Shown in pieces: positions 1-10,269 of a stretch of 64,000 nt of DNA. Position 1 is the first letter of the stretch; each line of letters opens with the position of its first letter. Below the pieces are notes generated by a model. It did no database searches, was not told where the DNA came from, and was given only the letters and a program-made list of their open reading frames with translations. A program made the position numbers and the translations under genes. This DNA is from Histoplasma ohiense. Taxonomy: Eukaryota > Ascomycota > Eurotiomycetes > Onygenales > Ajellomycetaceae. The DNA is taken from positions 2,108,001-2,172,000 of the forward strand of contig JAEVHH010000003.1 in assembly GCA_017607445.1 (NCBI GenBank), given 5' to 3'.

Positions 1-1
1 C

Positions 2-178
2 CGACATGCCAGGAATAAAGGATCCCAGGCAATCCAGGTCACTTCCACCACTGTAACAAAGGAAGTAGAGTTTACCACTCTGCGGGGTTATGACAGATAT
101 AAGATCCATGCGACGAGAGTCAACCCTAAAAGTCGCTCTTGGATTCGCACCAGGAATCTGCGGACGCCGCTTGAGTGA
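2..178 (+). CDS. C-terminal end of an unidentified ORF entering from the left edge
   Basis: One frame is open from the first bases and ends at a TGA at 176-178, giving 58 residues rich in Thr, Arg and Lys (it ends ...RTRNLRTPLE). The stretch has balanced base composition, unlike the AT-rich repeats to the right. No start is visible, so if real it is the last exon of a gene beginning outside the window. I recognise no domain. It could equally be a chance open frame in a 3' UTR. Confidence 0.3.
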   Translation, partial: RHARNKGSQAIQVTSTTVTKEVEFTTLRGYDRYKIHATRVNPKSRSWIRTRNLRTPLE

Positions 179-1680
179 TTGGTTCGATACTATTCGTGCC
201 GCACAACTCGTGAGGTAAATGGGAGGGAGAGCAACATGAAGCCTGAGAAAGGCAGTGAGAAGTGCGGATCATCGTGATCCCCAGAGCCACCATTATTCAG
301 TCTCCACGCCGGAAAACGTACGCAGAAGGGACACCACAAGGAAGTGCTGGGATTCCCAAGCTATCATGGTGGCCACTGGCTAGCACATTGTTCGAACTGG
401 GCTGAGTGGTCTTCAACAAATGATTTATTACAGATTAAGCGCCGAAATTCATTGCCAGCTTAATCGACACCAGCCCCCGCTGCACGAGGGCAACCAACCC
501 ATCTCGTGAGCTAATGCTATTGGATGAAGAGCCCTACAGTTTCTGCATGACCGCATGCTCTGTCACAATCACACCACACCCAGCACTTTTTCTGCCACTT
601 ACAGGCTGATAATAACTAGTGGAAGCAGAGACCCTCTGATAAATACCAGCCCATCTGGATTGGATGATTGGTAGAAACCTTTAAGCCAATTTTCAACCGC
701 ATTTCTTCCCCAGCCAGGAATGTGAATTGTTGTCAAAGGGACCAACCGAAATTCTCTTGCTGTGCGATTGCGGAATTCCAATCGCTGCGTGGGATCATCC
801 TGGACTGAATAGCTTCATTCAGCAAAAGATTCAGGAGGCTCCCTATTCGATCGGAGGATATGCTTCACGGCAAACGCTCTTTAATTGATAGGTTTCCAAG
901 ATTTCACCATGTGACGCAGAGATACGTAGAGTGGTTGCGAGTCTTCAAACAGTTGCCTAGCCTATGGAAGTCCTCCCTCCGAAAAAAAATTTTTTTTTTC
1001 GGCACAGAATAAATATCCAAGCCTGTGCAGAATTCTCTGCAAAAGTTTTAACTTACGCTAAGAATTTAAGTTGAAATGCTAATACCGGTATTAAGTATTG
1101 GTGTTCCATCTCTAAATGAAAAGGAGTCGCAGGAGGCTTATAGAGGCCAATGTCCCTAGCTTGCCCACTAGCTCGCTGCCTAAATCCCAGGTGGTGTGGC
1201 CTGGAGATGCAATACACTAGTAAGGAAGTTTCAGGGTAAATTCTTAGCGTGAGACACAACTTTCGCAGCGGCCTCTGTTGCAATGGTGAGAGATACCTGG
1301 TGTTACAAACCGAACTGTGCGTTCACTCGATTTCCCAATAAATACCAATGCGATGGCAAGGGATGGACGTACAGCTTTGCACAGCTCCGATGGTTCAACT
1401 TCGACACACCATGAACCGTTTGGGACTGCGAAGCTGCATGAAATGAGGGTTTACTGTATGGCCAATTCTCTGCCTGAATGCCTGGAACACACTGCTATGC
1501 GCTGTTGCACACACAGAAACTGCGATGTTGGCCCTTGGCCTGAATGATGCCTTCCGCGAGAGGTGTTGTGAATTGGCAGATTATCATACCATTACATTGC
1601 ACAACAGTGAGACGATTGCTTGCCAATTTTCTCTGGCTGTCGCCGATAGATCCGGTATCCAGGGTCTAATGAAGAAATTC
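179..1680. other. No recognisable gene
   Basis: This 1.5-kb stretch has genic base composition and normal CpG, but its open frames are short and none resembles a family I know. A minus-strand frame at 599-781 and plus-strand frames at 1,317-1,547 and 1,525-1,722 are open but unconvincing. It is best treated as intergenic DNA that also includes the upstream region of the gene at 1,857. Confidence 0.4.
979..1002. repeat. A/T palindrome capped by CCG/CGG
   Basis: The tract reads CCG, eight A, ten T, CGG, so it is a near-perfect 24-bp palindrome. No gene end is recognisable beside it, so a terminator role is unsupported. It may simply be a homopolymer junction. Confidence 0.5.
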
Positions 1681-1770
1681 CCTGAATCTGCCGTGCAAAC
1701 AAAGCAAGGGCTCGTTTTCTAGTCATTTTGAGCACAACACGCACACTACCGCTCCTTTCGTCTCATACGT

Positions 1771-1856
1771 ATTATATATACACTCCTTACTTGTCCTTCC
1801 ACACTCCTTTCCGTTATTCTCTTTCTACTAGCGCCTCCGCCCATTTCCTTCGCATC
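1771..1856 (+). promoter_or_regulatory. TATA-like box and pyrimidine-rich leader of the 1,857 gene
   Basis: ATTATATATA at 1,771-1,780 is followed by about 75 bases dominated by C and T up to the ATG at 1,857. A TATA-like element followed by a CT-rich leader is a common arrangement at fungal promoters. It supports 1,857 as the start codon. The transcription start itself cannot be read from the sequence. Confidence 0.4.
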
Positions 1857-2687
1857 ATGGGTAATAAAGTCTCTGCAGTCACTGGGGTCCGCTCTCCAAA
1901 TTTTTTCGAGCCCGGGAACGCTGTAAATGAAGTCTGGGTGGGAGATCTAGAGGTCATATCACGACTCCCTTTTGGCGATTCGGATATGGCACAAGCTGGT
2001 TGGCCCAAAAATGACTATCCGAAAATTCCCTGGCGCCCATTTATTATCCCTCTTCGGGCTACATTCTCCGCGGCAATGAAACTGGAATCGTTGCCGTCGA
2101 TTGCCGATCCCGACTTGGGCTGGATCGCTTCTTTGCGCAGCTTTGCGGACAAGAAGCTGCTCCACATCTGCTGGGTCGCGATGAAAATACTCGCCATCCC
2201 AATGATGATGGTGCCAATTTTTTTCCATCTTGTGCTACAGGATCACCTCACGGCCTATGGTGATGGTGAAGACGAATCGCTAGATCGGACTCTCCCGCTC
2301 GCTGATGATGAGGCCGTGCCGCCGCAAAGTCCTCCTCCACGAGGAAGGCGAAATGCAGTTTATACCCGTGCTTTGTTGGGTTCCGTATTCCATATTACCG
2401 GGGTACTTCTGGGTTACGCATTTGACCACGGATCCCTGTTGAATTTTATTCGCATCCATGAACCATCCCTTGAGCATACAGGCTCTGGCGTTTCTTTCCT
2501 CCAATACTTTGCCGGGACAGACACGTCCACCGTATATGCAGCGATGTCAATAGTTTTGTTCTTGAATTCCGCTTATTCGGTCTTCCGCTTATTATGCGCT
2601 TATTATCAGTTCCGACAAATTGATGACAACCAAGTGAGACAGGATAATATGAAGGATACGACGGTAATTTCGCTCCCGCCGTTATGA
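1857..2687 (+). CDS. Unknown membrane protein, possibly N-myristoylated
   Basis: An uninterrupted 276-codon frame starts at ATG 1,857 and ends in TGA. The frame is open further upstream but without an ATG, and 1,857 sits directly after a CT-rich leader, so I chose it. The protein begins MGNKVSAV, which fits the N-myristoylation pattern (Gly2, Ser6). It has two or three hydrophobic segments: about residues 102-128, 168-193 and 227-251. An acidic loop and a Pro/Arg-rich linker lie between the first two. I recognise no family and see no catalytic motif. It is the only intact-looking gene in the window and its composition and CpG content are ordinary. Expression and membrane placement are inferences. 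Confidence 0.65.
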   Translation: MGNKVSAVTGVRSPNFFEPGNAVNEVWVGDLEVISRLPFGDSDMAQAGWPKNDYPKIPWRPFIIPLRATFSAAMKLESLPSIADPDLGWIASLRSFADKKLLHICWVAMKILAIPMMMVPIFFHLVLQDHLTAYGDGEDESLDRTLPLADDEAVPPQSPPPRGRRNAVYTRALLGSVFHITGVLLGYAFDHGSLLNFIRIHEPSLEHTGSGVSFLQYFAGTDTSTVYAAMSIVLFLNSAYSVFRLLCAYYQFRQIDDNQVRQDNMKDTTVISLPPL

Positions 2688-3371
2688 ACGAGGATATGAT
2701 GTTGTAATGCCGACTGAGTAAAGTATTGCCTGCCGTGAAGTCTACCTGCCTGGCTCTGCAATTTCTGAGTGTGTGATCCACACGCATTTCCTTTTTTCTA
2801 CATATGGTGATCTTGCCAGGCATATAGTTATGGTCTCGACATCCAGAGGGACCCCGTTCGGGGAAAGGTGACAAGATCCATCCTCGTAATATACTTTCCT
2901 ATGCGCTAGGCTTTTCTAAACTAGCAATTTTGGGGCCGTTAAATATCCAATATCTGCATTGCAGTTGCAATCCCCCGTCTTGGAAAAAGCGCTGGGCATG
3001 ACAAGCACGATCACGATGATGCGTTTTTGCCGTACCATCTTTCCTTCAATTGCCACTAGCAATATTTCCTTATCGATCCTCACCACACATTTTGCGAGCC
3101 TCAGAAGAGTTCGACCGGTCATGCCCATGCGCGCCACACAATGCCATCACTCGCGATCCATTTAAAAAAAGGTGCTGGAATGGACATTCCACCCCTTGAC
3201 AGGCACAGTGCTCTTAACCGCATGTTCAATGCCCTAAGAAAACTTCCTCCCAAAATACCCGTTCTACAAGTGCATGGAATTCATGTGAGAGTTTAGGCTG
3301 TCGTATTATCATTCCGATTCCATAGATCCGCCAGAATGGTTTAAATCCATATCGCTTACACCGATCCACTT
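2688..3371. other. Intergenic, nothing recognised
   Basis: This stretch lies between two convergent genes and should hold the 3' UTRs of both. A 68-codon plus-strand frame (2,959-3,165) and a minus-strand frame over the same bases are open but resemble nothing I know. Confidence 0.4.
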
Positions 3372-4810
3372 CATAAATCGCAAATTCTACTCCAGAAATA
3401 GACTTTAAATAAACCCCTCTCATGGACCTTGTGAGGAACACCGTGACTAGAATGGTGAGGCTTCTTTGCTTCCCTACGTTGCAGCTCAGCTGGTAGAGAC
3501 AGAGCCACGTCAGCGTAACAGGAGAACAATTCTCGCTCCAGCCTCAGGTAGGGCGTCTGACCGAGGAGTAGGGCTCTGTTAGTGAATTTAACTTTTTGAT
3601 CGCCAGGTTGTGGTATGCCTATTTGATTTTTAGATAGACGTAATCCCAGAGTGTGGGACGAATGGCAGAAACTGAAGTTCGGAAGGGGTGCCATGGGTTC
3701 AGAGCCTTGGTTTATGTTACACGGGGAAGTTCGGAGAGTTGGTTCTCTGGTGTCGGATGGGAGATAGTTGGGGACTTGGGGACCGAGATAAAACTTCCTT
3801 CATTTTTAATTCGAACCTTGTTCTCACCTTCTGTATCCATCCCCTCAGCGGATTCCTCATCTACAATCCCATTTGACCCACTCCCTCCATTATTGTCCAA
3901 CCGTGCTTCAGCAGCTACATAACCCTGTGCACGCAGGATCTGACTCTCCAGAGACCTTGCATTGAGCTGCACAACGTGTTTTTCCCAATCATTACGCAAC
4001 TGCTTCCAAAAACGCTCAATGTCCTTGGCCATCCTCTGTTCTTTCTCAATCCACGGTGGGATAATGTCCTGTTTCTGAATAATCTCATTTGGTAAGAACT
4101 CCGCGGTGTCGATATAAGGGCTGCTGGTATAGCCATATGATCGCGCTCAACGTTGGTTCCCTTGCCGCACCAGATATCCCGGAACTGGCCGCAGGCGATT
4201 GCATCTACGATGTACTCGTTTGCTAGTGAGCTGAGTCCTTGGGGTGCAATTAGGCCCGCCGCAGTGAACCGTTTTTATATAGTTTCTCTGCGGATCGCTT
4301 CGCGCTCCGCCTCGAACATGCTAGGGTCTTCCCTTCGGGTGTAGGTTGATATGCGATTCTGAGAAGCGGCGAGAAGCTGCTGGATGATGGAGACTTTTCA
4401 ATAATTGGGTGTACCCACTTGGACGGGCTTGGAGCGGCTTAAACGGTACTCGCATTGGCTTTCTTGCGTCGTTCAAGCGTCCTGGACAGATTCGGCACTG
4501 ACATCTTTTTCAAATCCCCAAAGAAACTTGCCTCCCACATGATTTTGCGCGAAGATCCACTAACCTCTAACATCGATTCGTCGGCCAGTATGGATGGTCT
4601 TCTCGACATTGCGCCCTCAGTTACGTTGGGTGACCCATTCTGCTTCTCTTGGTTACCATCCTCTGATTGAATTTGTTGTGCATCTTGCAAAAGGCCTTTG
4701 ATTCTAGCTGAGACAGCCTCATCAGCACGGTGAAAAGTTGACCCAAGATGGCGTGCGCGAAGGAATGCAGTACAGTAATGAAAACTGAATTGTTGCTGAG
4801 ACCACATCAT
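3372..4810 (-). pseudogene. Decayed DUF1992 (DnaJ homologue subfamily C member 28-type) gene
   Basis: Read on the minus strand, three separated frames match successive parts of the fungal DUF1992 protein. The first (4,810-4,439) is an N-terminal segment with an organelle-leader look. The core follows, with SLANEYIVDAIACGQF near 4,230-4,175, then GKGTNVERDH, then YIDTAEFL and PPWIEKEQ near 4,110-4,034. The third is a C-terminal segment with YLRLERELFSCYADVA near 3,550-3,500. The frame shifts between ERDH and YIDT, an in-frame TAA lies near 4,275, and more shifts separate the C-terminal part. Several conserved Arg positions have become Cys or Tyr, consistent with CpG decay. Undetected introns could explain some breaks, but not the shift inside the conserved core. 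The family's role is poorly defined; a mitochondrial location is often predicted. Confidence 0.7.
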
Positions 4811-5039
4811 TTCAATCTACCGTGGTCGGATGGCAGATGATGCAATAGAATGTAGGATGTTTAAATTCTGATAATGAACAATGAATATTTGTAGAAGAAA
4901 CCTGTAAGTGACTGACTATCAAAAATAAGAACATGATCTGGGACTGACTATGATTTTGACTGAGGTTTGGTCCTGTTCTGATGATTATATAATACATATC
5001 TTAGATATCAATCTGATGATATGATTGGTGGAGATATCA

Positions 5040-5630
5040 CCCCTATCTAGTGCTGTCAACCAATCTATTGCTGCCTCGCTGCTAAGCTATCGCTGCTGCC
5101 AACCTATCTATTGCTGCAAGCTATCCCTCGCTGCTAAGCTATCGCTGCCAACCTATCTATCGCTGCCAACCTATCTATCGCTGCCAATTTATCTACCACT
5201 GCCAATCTATCTATTGCTGCTAATCTATCGCTGCTGTCAATCTATCTATTGCTGCCTCGCTGCTAAGCTATCGCTGCTGCCAACCTATCTATTGCTGCAA
5301 GCTATCCCTCGCTGCTAAGCTATCGCTGCCAACCTATCTATCGCTGCCAACCTATCTATCGCTGCCAATTTATCTACCACTGCCAATCTATCTATTGCTG
5401 CTAATCTATCACTGCTAATCTATCGCTGCTAATCTATCGCTGCTAATCTATCGCTGCTAATCTATCGCTGCTAATCTATCGCTGCCAACCTATCTACCGC
5501 GGCGAATCTATCTATTGCTGCCAACCAACCTACCACTGCCAACCTATCTATCGCTGCCAATCTATCGCTGCCAATCTATCGCTGCCAACCTATCTACTGC
5601 AGTGAATCTATCTATCACTATCATTACTAG
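5040..5630 (+). repeat. CTATCGCTGCCAA-type minisatellite with a 181-bp higher-order repeat
   Basis: Short units of the type CTATCGCTGCCAACCTAT are tandemly repeated with variants (CTGCTAATCTATCG and others). A longer block starting GCTGCCTCGCTGCTAAGC occurs at 5,070 and again at 5,251, an offset of 181 bases. CpG is frequent throughout. A decayed, CpG-poor relative of the array lies at about 35,170-35,430. Open frames across it encode only low-complexity Leu/Ser/Tyr repeats. Confidence 0.85.
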
Positions 5631-5731
5631 TTCAAAATAGAACTAGAGCATAAATACACTAAACTTCTTTTGATAGGTAATGATTTTTGGTAACACTCAT
5701 AGCATTATATCATCTATATAGGGTAAATCAT

Positions 5732-5776
5732 GGTCCCATTTGGTCCCATTTTAACAAAATGGGACCAAATGGGATC
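5732..5776. repeat. 21-bp-stem hairpin inside R1
   Basis: The arm 5,732-5,752 contains GGTCCCATTT twice in tandem. It pairs with 5,756-5,776 across a 3-base AAC loop, with one mismatch in 21 positions. A diverged version of the same hairpin lies in R1 copy 3 at about 53,815-53,860, so the fold is part of the repeat and not a local accident. Confidence 0.85.
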
Positions 5777-5945
5777 AGAATCAGTAATTTATAAGAAGAA
5801 CATGACCTGGGACTAGATTTATAATATAAACAGTGTAAAGTGACTAATTTAATAAACACTATATGGGACCAGGACTAAGAAATTTGATAATGGGACTGGA
5901 GAAATATTTAGTCCCAGTCCCATGCATGGTCACACGGCCAGTCTA

Positions 5946-6700
5946 TCTGCAGAGTTATCAAATACTGTTGAAAATATAAATAAATTGAATGAATTGATCT
6001 GTAAATTTATGATTCATGATTTATATAATACTGATATAATGAGTCTCTGTTATAAAAATGATAGATGTATAAAATATTTCTTTAAGACTTTTCAGAGTAC
6101 TACAGTTGATGAAGAGAATGACTATTCTCTGTACAGACAGCAGTATGATTCATCTATCTTCTTCAAATATACTATCAACAACAGTGAGATTGTAATTGAC
6201 AACTGATGAATTGTTTCATACAATCTCTATCTCATTCATATATATAAAGTTTATATAAATATTGAGGTCTGTGTCTCTGTTGAAGTCATTAAATATATCA
6301 ACAAATATGTCTATAAGAGTCTGAACTGCACTATTCTCTGTATCATTGATCTCATTACATTCATCCGAGGGATTAAACGGCGCGTTTTCAAGCTGGATAA
6401 GCGAGCGCAAACGAGCGATTGCGGCTTGTTTGATTAAAAGAAGTATTGAAGAATTGAAAATCATCTGTAGAAGTTATATTTCTATTTCGGAATGAGTATG
6501 ATGATTGCATCTGCAGTGGATATATCATATGAGAAGATTTCAAGATTGCAGAATATATAGAGCAGAAAATATGAGATACTGAAGCAAGCAGTATCAGCAA
6601 ATCAGATTATATAGAATTTAGTATGAGAAATTATTGATTGATACTTCAGAGCTAACAGCTTAGTTGTTACACTAATAGTATTGCACTAATTGTGTCCTAG
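5946..6700. other. AT-rich segment, nothing identified
   Basis: The segment follows the R1 end and is AT-rich with two weak open frames (5,922-6,206 plus, 6,216-6,464 minus). An exception is about 60 bp at 6,366-6,424 with many CpGs, which stands out as an island. I recognise no protein family on either strand. Confidence 0.35.
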
Positions 6701-6866
6701 CGGCCAGACGAGGGGATAGGTCTACGCAAGGAGTTTATTGTGGTTGAAGTGCCTTATGCATGAAGGACAAGTAAACGCCCACAATAAACCCCCCGACTTC
6801 ATCTTGCCAGCAGTGATTGCTGTTGGCATCTTACTTCCTTGTTTGTATAAATAGTTTTTATACCCA

Positions 6867-8414
6867 GTCTTCATATCTCCGCTATCTAAAATACCAAACA
6901 CCGATATCTCTGCTCCGGCGTCCCCTGCATGGATATCGCTTCCGGATGCAGGGGAATAGGACCATCTACAAAGCGCACCAAAAATACGGACCCATCGTTC
7001 GATTAGAGCCATTAGAAATATCCGTAAATTATGTCGACATCCGGATTCAGACTGTCTATGCTGGTGGGTTTGAAAAACATGACTGGTACCCTCGTGTTTT
7101 CGGTGCTTATGGGTATGTTATCTGTTTTGACTTTTCCGCCTCTGTGGAACGCCCAACGGAGGGGACCAAACCCCATTCGGTGCAAGCTTCTCCACACACG
7201 CAATATCGCAGGCTATCATATGCCGGCGTCTCCTACCAGTTCTCCAGCGGAACATACAATTTCAGGCCAATGTAGAAGTTCATGGGTGTATCAATGCTAT
7301 AGCAATGGATTTTGTTCCCGCATATATATTTGGGCTCGCATCTGGCACCAATTTTTTGGAGGACATTCCTACCGCGAGAGATTGGCTCAGAGTCTATCAG
7401 TCACGAATGCCATTTGAATTCTTTTACCAAGTTCCCAGGATGACGTATTTGGCCAAAATGCTAAAGATCCCATTAATTTCCAATTGGAGTGACAAGGCTA
7501 ACCAAGTTATGGAGAACTGGGGGTTGGAGATGATCGATTATGCGGAAAAATTTCTTGCATCGACAGATTCGGCCTGTGAACCGGTTGTATATAAGCAAGT
7601 TAAGCAATCTATGCTAAAGCAGCTAACCCCTAGATAACCTTGAAGTCATTGAAGCAACAGCGTCTTGAGTTAGCCTGCGAGATGTTGACCATCTTGCCGC
7701 TAATCATGAAAGTAGCACAGTTGCCCTTGCTTATTTTCACCGGGAGCTATTGAGGAATCCTGATTTGCAGGTAGAGCTTCGAAGAATTGGAGACGCTTTC
7801 ACCAAAAATAATAGCCCAATCAGTCCTTGAAATCCCAACCGAGTTACCGCACCCAAAAGCTATCGATGATTTACCACTTTTGGGTGCAATCGTTATGGAA
7901 ACGCTTCGCCTCCACTCTCCGATCCCAGGTATACAACCCCCAATAACGCCAGCACCATCTACAACTCTCGCGGGATACGATAAAATTCCTCGGAAAACTC
8001 GAGTAAATGTGCAAGCATACTCACTCCATCGGAACCACGATGTTTTCCCAAACCCAGGGTCGTTTTTACCTGACCGATGGCTCAAACCAATGGACTCGGT
8101 GGAATTGGGGAACATGAGGCGGTGGTTATGGGCGTTCGGGAGCGGCGGACGGATGTGTGTTGGGAGCAATTTAGCCCCGCAGGGTAAGTTGTGATTAAAC
8201 CCCCCATCGCCGCCCCCAAACGAATCCGTTTTGTTTCCTTTTGGACAGCAAGGATAACGTTGTTTTGCCCCAATCAGAAATAAAACTCGTCGTAGCTGCA
8301 ATCTATTCGAACTTCACAAGCAAGATTATCGATGACGATGGCATTGATCCTATCGATGCATACACTGTCCGGCCATCCAACAACAGATTGGTACTGAAAT
8401 TCGAACGTGTTTGA
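6867..8414 (+). pseudogene. Fungal cytochrome P450 with several frameshifts
   Basis: The C-terminal part is a good P450: ExxR as ETLR at 7,898-7,909, a PERF-type FLPDRW, and the heme-binding FGSGGRMCVG at 8,135-8,164 with Cys at 8,156-8,158. A clean 94-bp intron (8,184-8,277, GTAAGT...CAG) joins an exon ending at TGA 8,412-8,414. Upstream, family-like segments lie in different frames: a PLSKIP hinge near 6,870-6,900, YGPIVRLEP and YAGGFEKH near 6,990-7,080, MDFVPAYIFGL near 7,300-7,340, and an I-helix-like HLAANHESST near 7,690-7,720 where a Gly is usual. The frame changes at least four times, and a stretch after KPHSV appears deleted. CpG is normal here, so this looks like ordinary decay. 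The N-terminus is not resolved. The substrate is unknown. Confidence 0.8.
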
Positions 8415-9840
8415 CGGTCGATGATCTTCGTCTAATGTCCCATCTTGTCTACCTTTTCGCAGTCCTGTTTATGCATCAGTCCAGCGAGAGTGGTAAAAAT
8501 TTGTATTTTGATAAGCTGCTAAAATCCGCCAGGATCAATGGTAACGGGTTTTGTTTTACCTCAACTAGTGAATTTTTGACTCAAGTATGGGGTCATGAAA
8601 TTCTTCCTGTAAATTAACGAGGAATGACGTGACGTGGCTGAATTATACATGACTCTTTTGATTCTGAAAATCCACAAGAAAAGAAGGGCAGCAATTTCTT
8701 GTATAAGGTAATCCAGCTATCTTGCAGATGGTATTTAGAATCCTCGTTTTTTCGCTCTCCTTGCACCTGGCCTGATAGTCCAACCCTCGATTGGAGCATC
8801 TTATGCAACATAGCACATGGCAACTCCTACAGTCGCAAATGATTTCTCTGAACCGTATAGAACAAACAAATCTAAAGCCAGGCTTGGGAATCCTGAACTA
8901 GCCAGTAACCTCACCGTGTTCGTTCGAGGGGACCTAAATATAATACAAAAGATGAAATGTGCTGACATAAAATAACTAGAAACTCTAGCGAAAATGGAGC
9001 AGAACCGAATATAAGAGGTATAAGTAGAAGCTCAGTGAAACACGCCGTCCTTCTTTCTCGGTCCCGATATCTTGGGAAACATTCGCATGAGGTGGTAATT
9101 GATCGTGCTCTTGCCTTTCCGTTGTGGTTTCTACAATCCAATTAAATGCTGTTGTATTAGCCAACTATTGTCCTTGCAATTCAAAAGACCAAATAGAATA
9201 CAATAAAAGAAAATGAAGGAGTTGGGGGTTGCTTGCAGCGCAATGGAGAAACGGGAGCCCAAGGAACATACACCATTATCCATACAGGTTCTTAATTGTT
9301 GTTCTAAAGCGAAACATCCGCTGGTCGCCGATCGGTTTGAAGCCCAACAACCTAAAAGCCACCAAAAAATAGCCATACATATTAGTATATGTTGCCCAGT
9401 TTCACAAGCTCTTTCGTTCCCTCACTTGCCCAAAATGAGATAAGAAAGTTCTATGCAATCGCGGTAAAAACGAGAGAGGCGGGGGGCTGACTCAGAACGC
9501 TTGTCATGGCAGCAAGACATGGGTTTGCTTGATGAGTATTCGGGCTCTTAACTCGCAGTTTCTGGATTGTCTGCAAATGTAGTGGTTTTATGCGTGTTGG
9601 AGCACCTTTTGGAGGCATGGTTTTTAGGAGGCCAGCGGTGCGGGGGAAACGCCAATTCGCTCTCGTATATGAATGCAAGCCGATTGCCAGGTGAGTTAGA
9701 TCTTGAACAGCTGTTGAGGGAAACCATGGAGATGTGTTGCAGTTTGGCGATTCTCATGCGGTTCAGCCCGATCAAATGCTTCTCTTTTTACCTCAGTGCC
9801 AAGATTCCTGCTTGGCGCTAATAATCGTGCCGCGCGCACC
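8415..9840. other. Downstream of the P450, nothing recognised
   Basis: Composition is genic, but all open frames are short and overlapping on both strands (for example 9,213-9,443 plus and 9,567-9,821 plus). None has a recognisable motif. The region ends at 9,825-9,870 in a GC-rich stretch with an imperfect inverted repeat (GCGCACC...GGGTGCGC), at the border of the AT-rich transposon region. Confidence 0.35.
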
Positions 9841-9946
9841 ACACCTGATGTGGGTGCGCCACACCGTAACGATAAAAACACTGTAACAATAAAAATATCA
9901 ACTTCTTCATTAATCAATCTTCAAATATTAATATATCATCACCACC

Positions 9947-10083
9947 ATGATCAATAAGATGCATGATATTGAAAAACATATTCAGAATATCATTGAAGTC
10001 TATAATGGCAATCAAAAACAAAAAATTCTATCTCTGACATGCAAATTCAACATTTCTTATCAATGTCTTTGAGTGAGAATTAG
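9947..10083 (+). pseudogene. Pogo/Fot-like transposase N-terminus (psq-type HTH fragment)
   Basis: From ATG 9,947 the frame reads DIEKHIQNIIEVYNG, then ILSLTCKFNISYQ, then a TGA at the site of an expected Arg. The spacing of hydrophobic residues and the ISYQxL ending match the psq-type helix-turn-helix at the N-terminus of pogo/CENP-B-related transposases. The match stops where R1 copy 2 begins (AGGCTGGCTGGTGGGACC), so the rest was lost or displaced. Only about 45 residues are available, so the assignment is tentative. Confidence 0.45.
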
Positions 10084-10264
10084 GCTGGCTGGTGGGACCA
10101 TGAATTTTATATTTGATTTGATTTGGTTTGGTCCCAGTCCATTTCTTGGTGTGATTTCCAGTGGAATCAGAATCAGAATGAGAGTGTAAAGTGACTAGAA
10201 TTATTAGAACATGAGTGAAATAAAACTAATAAATCTTGATATTTCATGTAAAGTGACTGACTAT
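10084..10264 (+). repeat. R1 copy 2, left part
   Basis: The stretch begins AGGCTGGCTGGTGGGACC and carries GTTTGGTCCCAGTCC and AAAGTGACTGACTATC. It matches 35,806-35,990 and part of copy 1. It is interrupted at 10,269/10,270 by nest 1 and continues at 35,044. Confidence 0.6.
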
Positions 10265-10269
10265 CAAAA

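Larger units (their letters stand above)
4880..5945 (+). repeat. Dispersed repeat R1, copy 1
   Basis: The words AAGTGACTGACTATCAAAA and ATAAGAACATGATCTGGGAC here recur at 10,250-10,269 joined to 35,044-35,070, and again near 35,985. The right end, CCATGCATGGTCACACGG then CCAGTCT, is the inverse of ends at about 35,588 and 53,616. The block holds a minisatellite (5,040-5,630), a hairpin (5,732-5,776) and many GGGAC/GTCCC words. No coding capacity is evident. It is probably a non-autonomous mobile element, but its class is unknown. This copy keeps its CpGs, whereas the copy around nest 1 has lost them. Confidence 0.6.

Noticed and set aside
979..1002. Intrinsic terminator
   Set aside because: The palindrome has a T-run but no GC stem and no gene end beside it; eukaryotic genes do not use such terminators.
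3481..3560. tRNA-like A box (GCAGCTCAGCTGGTAGAG)
   Set aside because: No matching B box (GTTCGAATC type) or cloverleaf follows; the bases encode the C-terminal part of the DUF1992 pseudogene on the other strand.
5025..5318. 97-codon ORF across the minisatellite
   Set aside because: It only translates tandem CTATCGCTGC units into Leu/Ser/Tyr/Cys repeats; it is a by-product of the array.
5040..5630. CRISPR-like array
   Set aside because: Units are contiguous variants without unique spacers, and the DNA is eukaryotic.
5922..6206. 94-codon ORF beginning MHGHTASL
   Set aside because: Its start is inside the R1 end sequence and a similar minus-strand start occurs in R1 copy 3; the rest has no recognisable domain.
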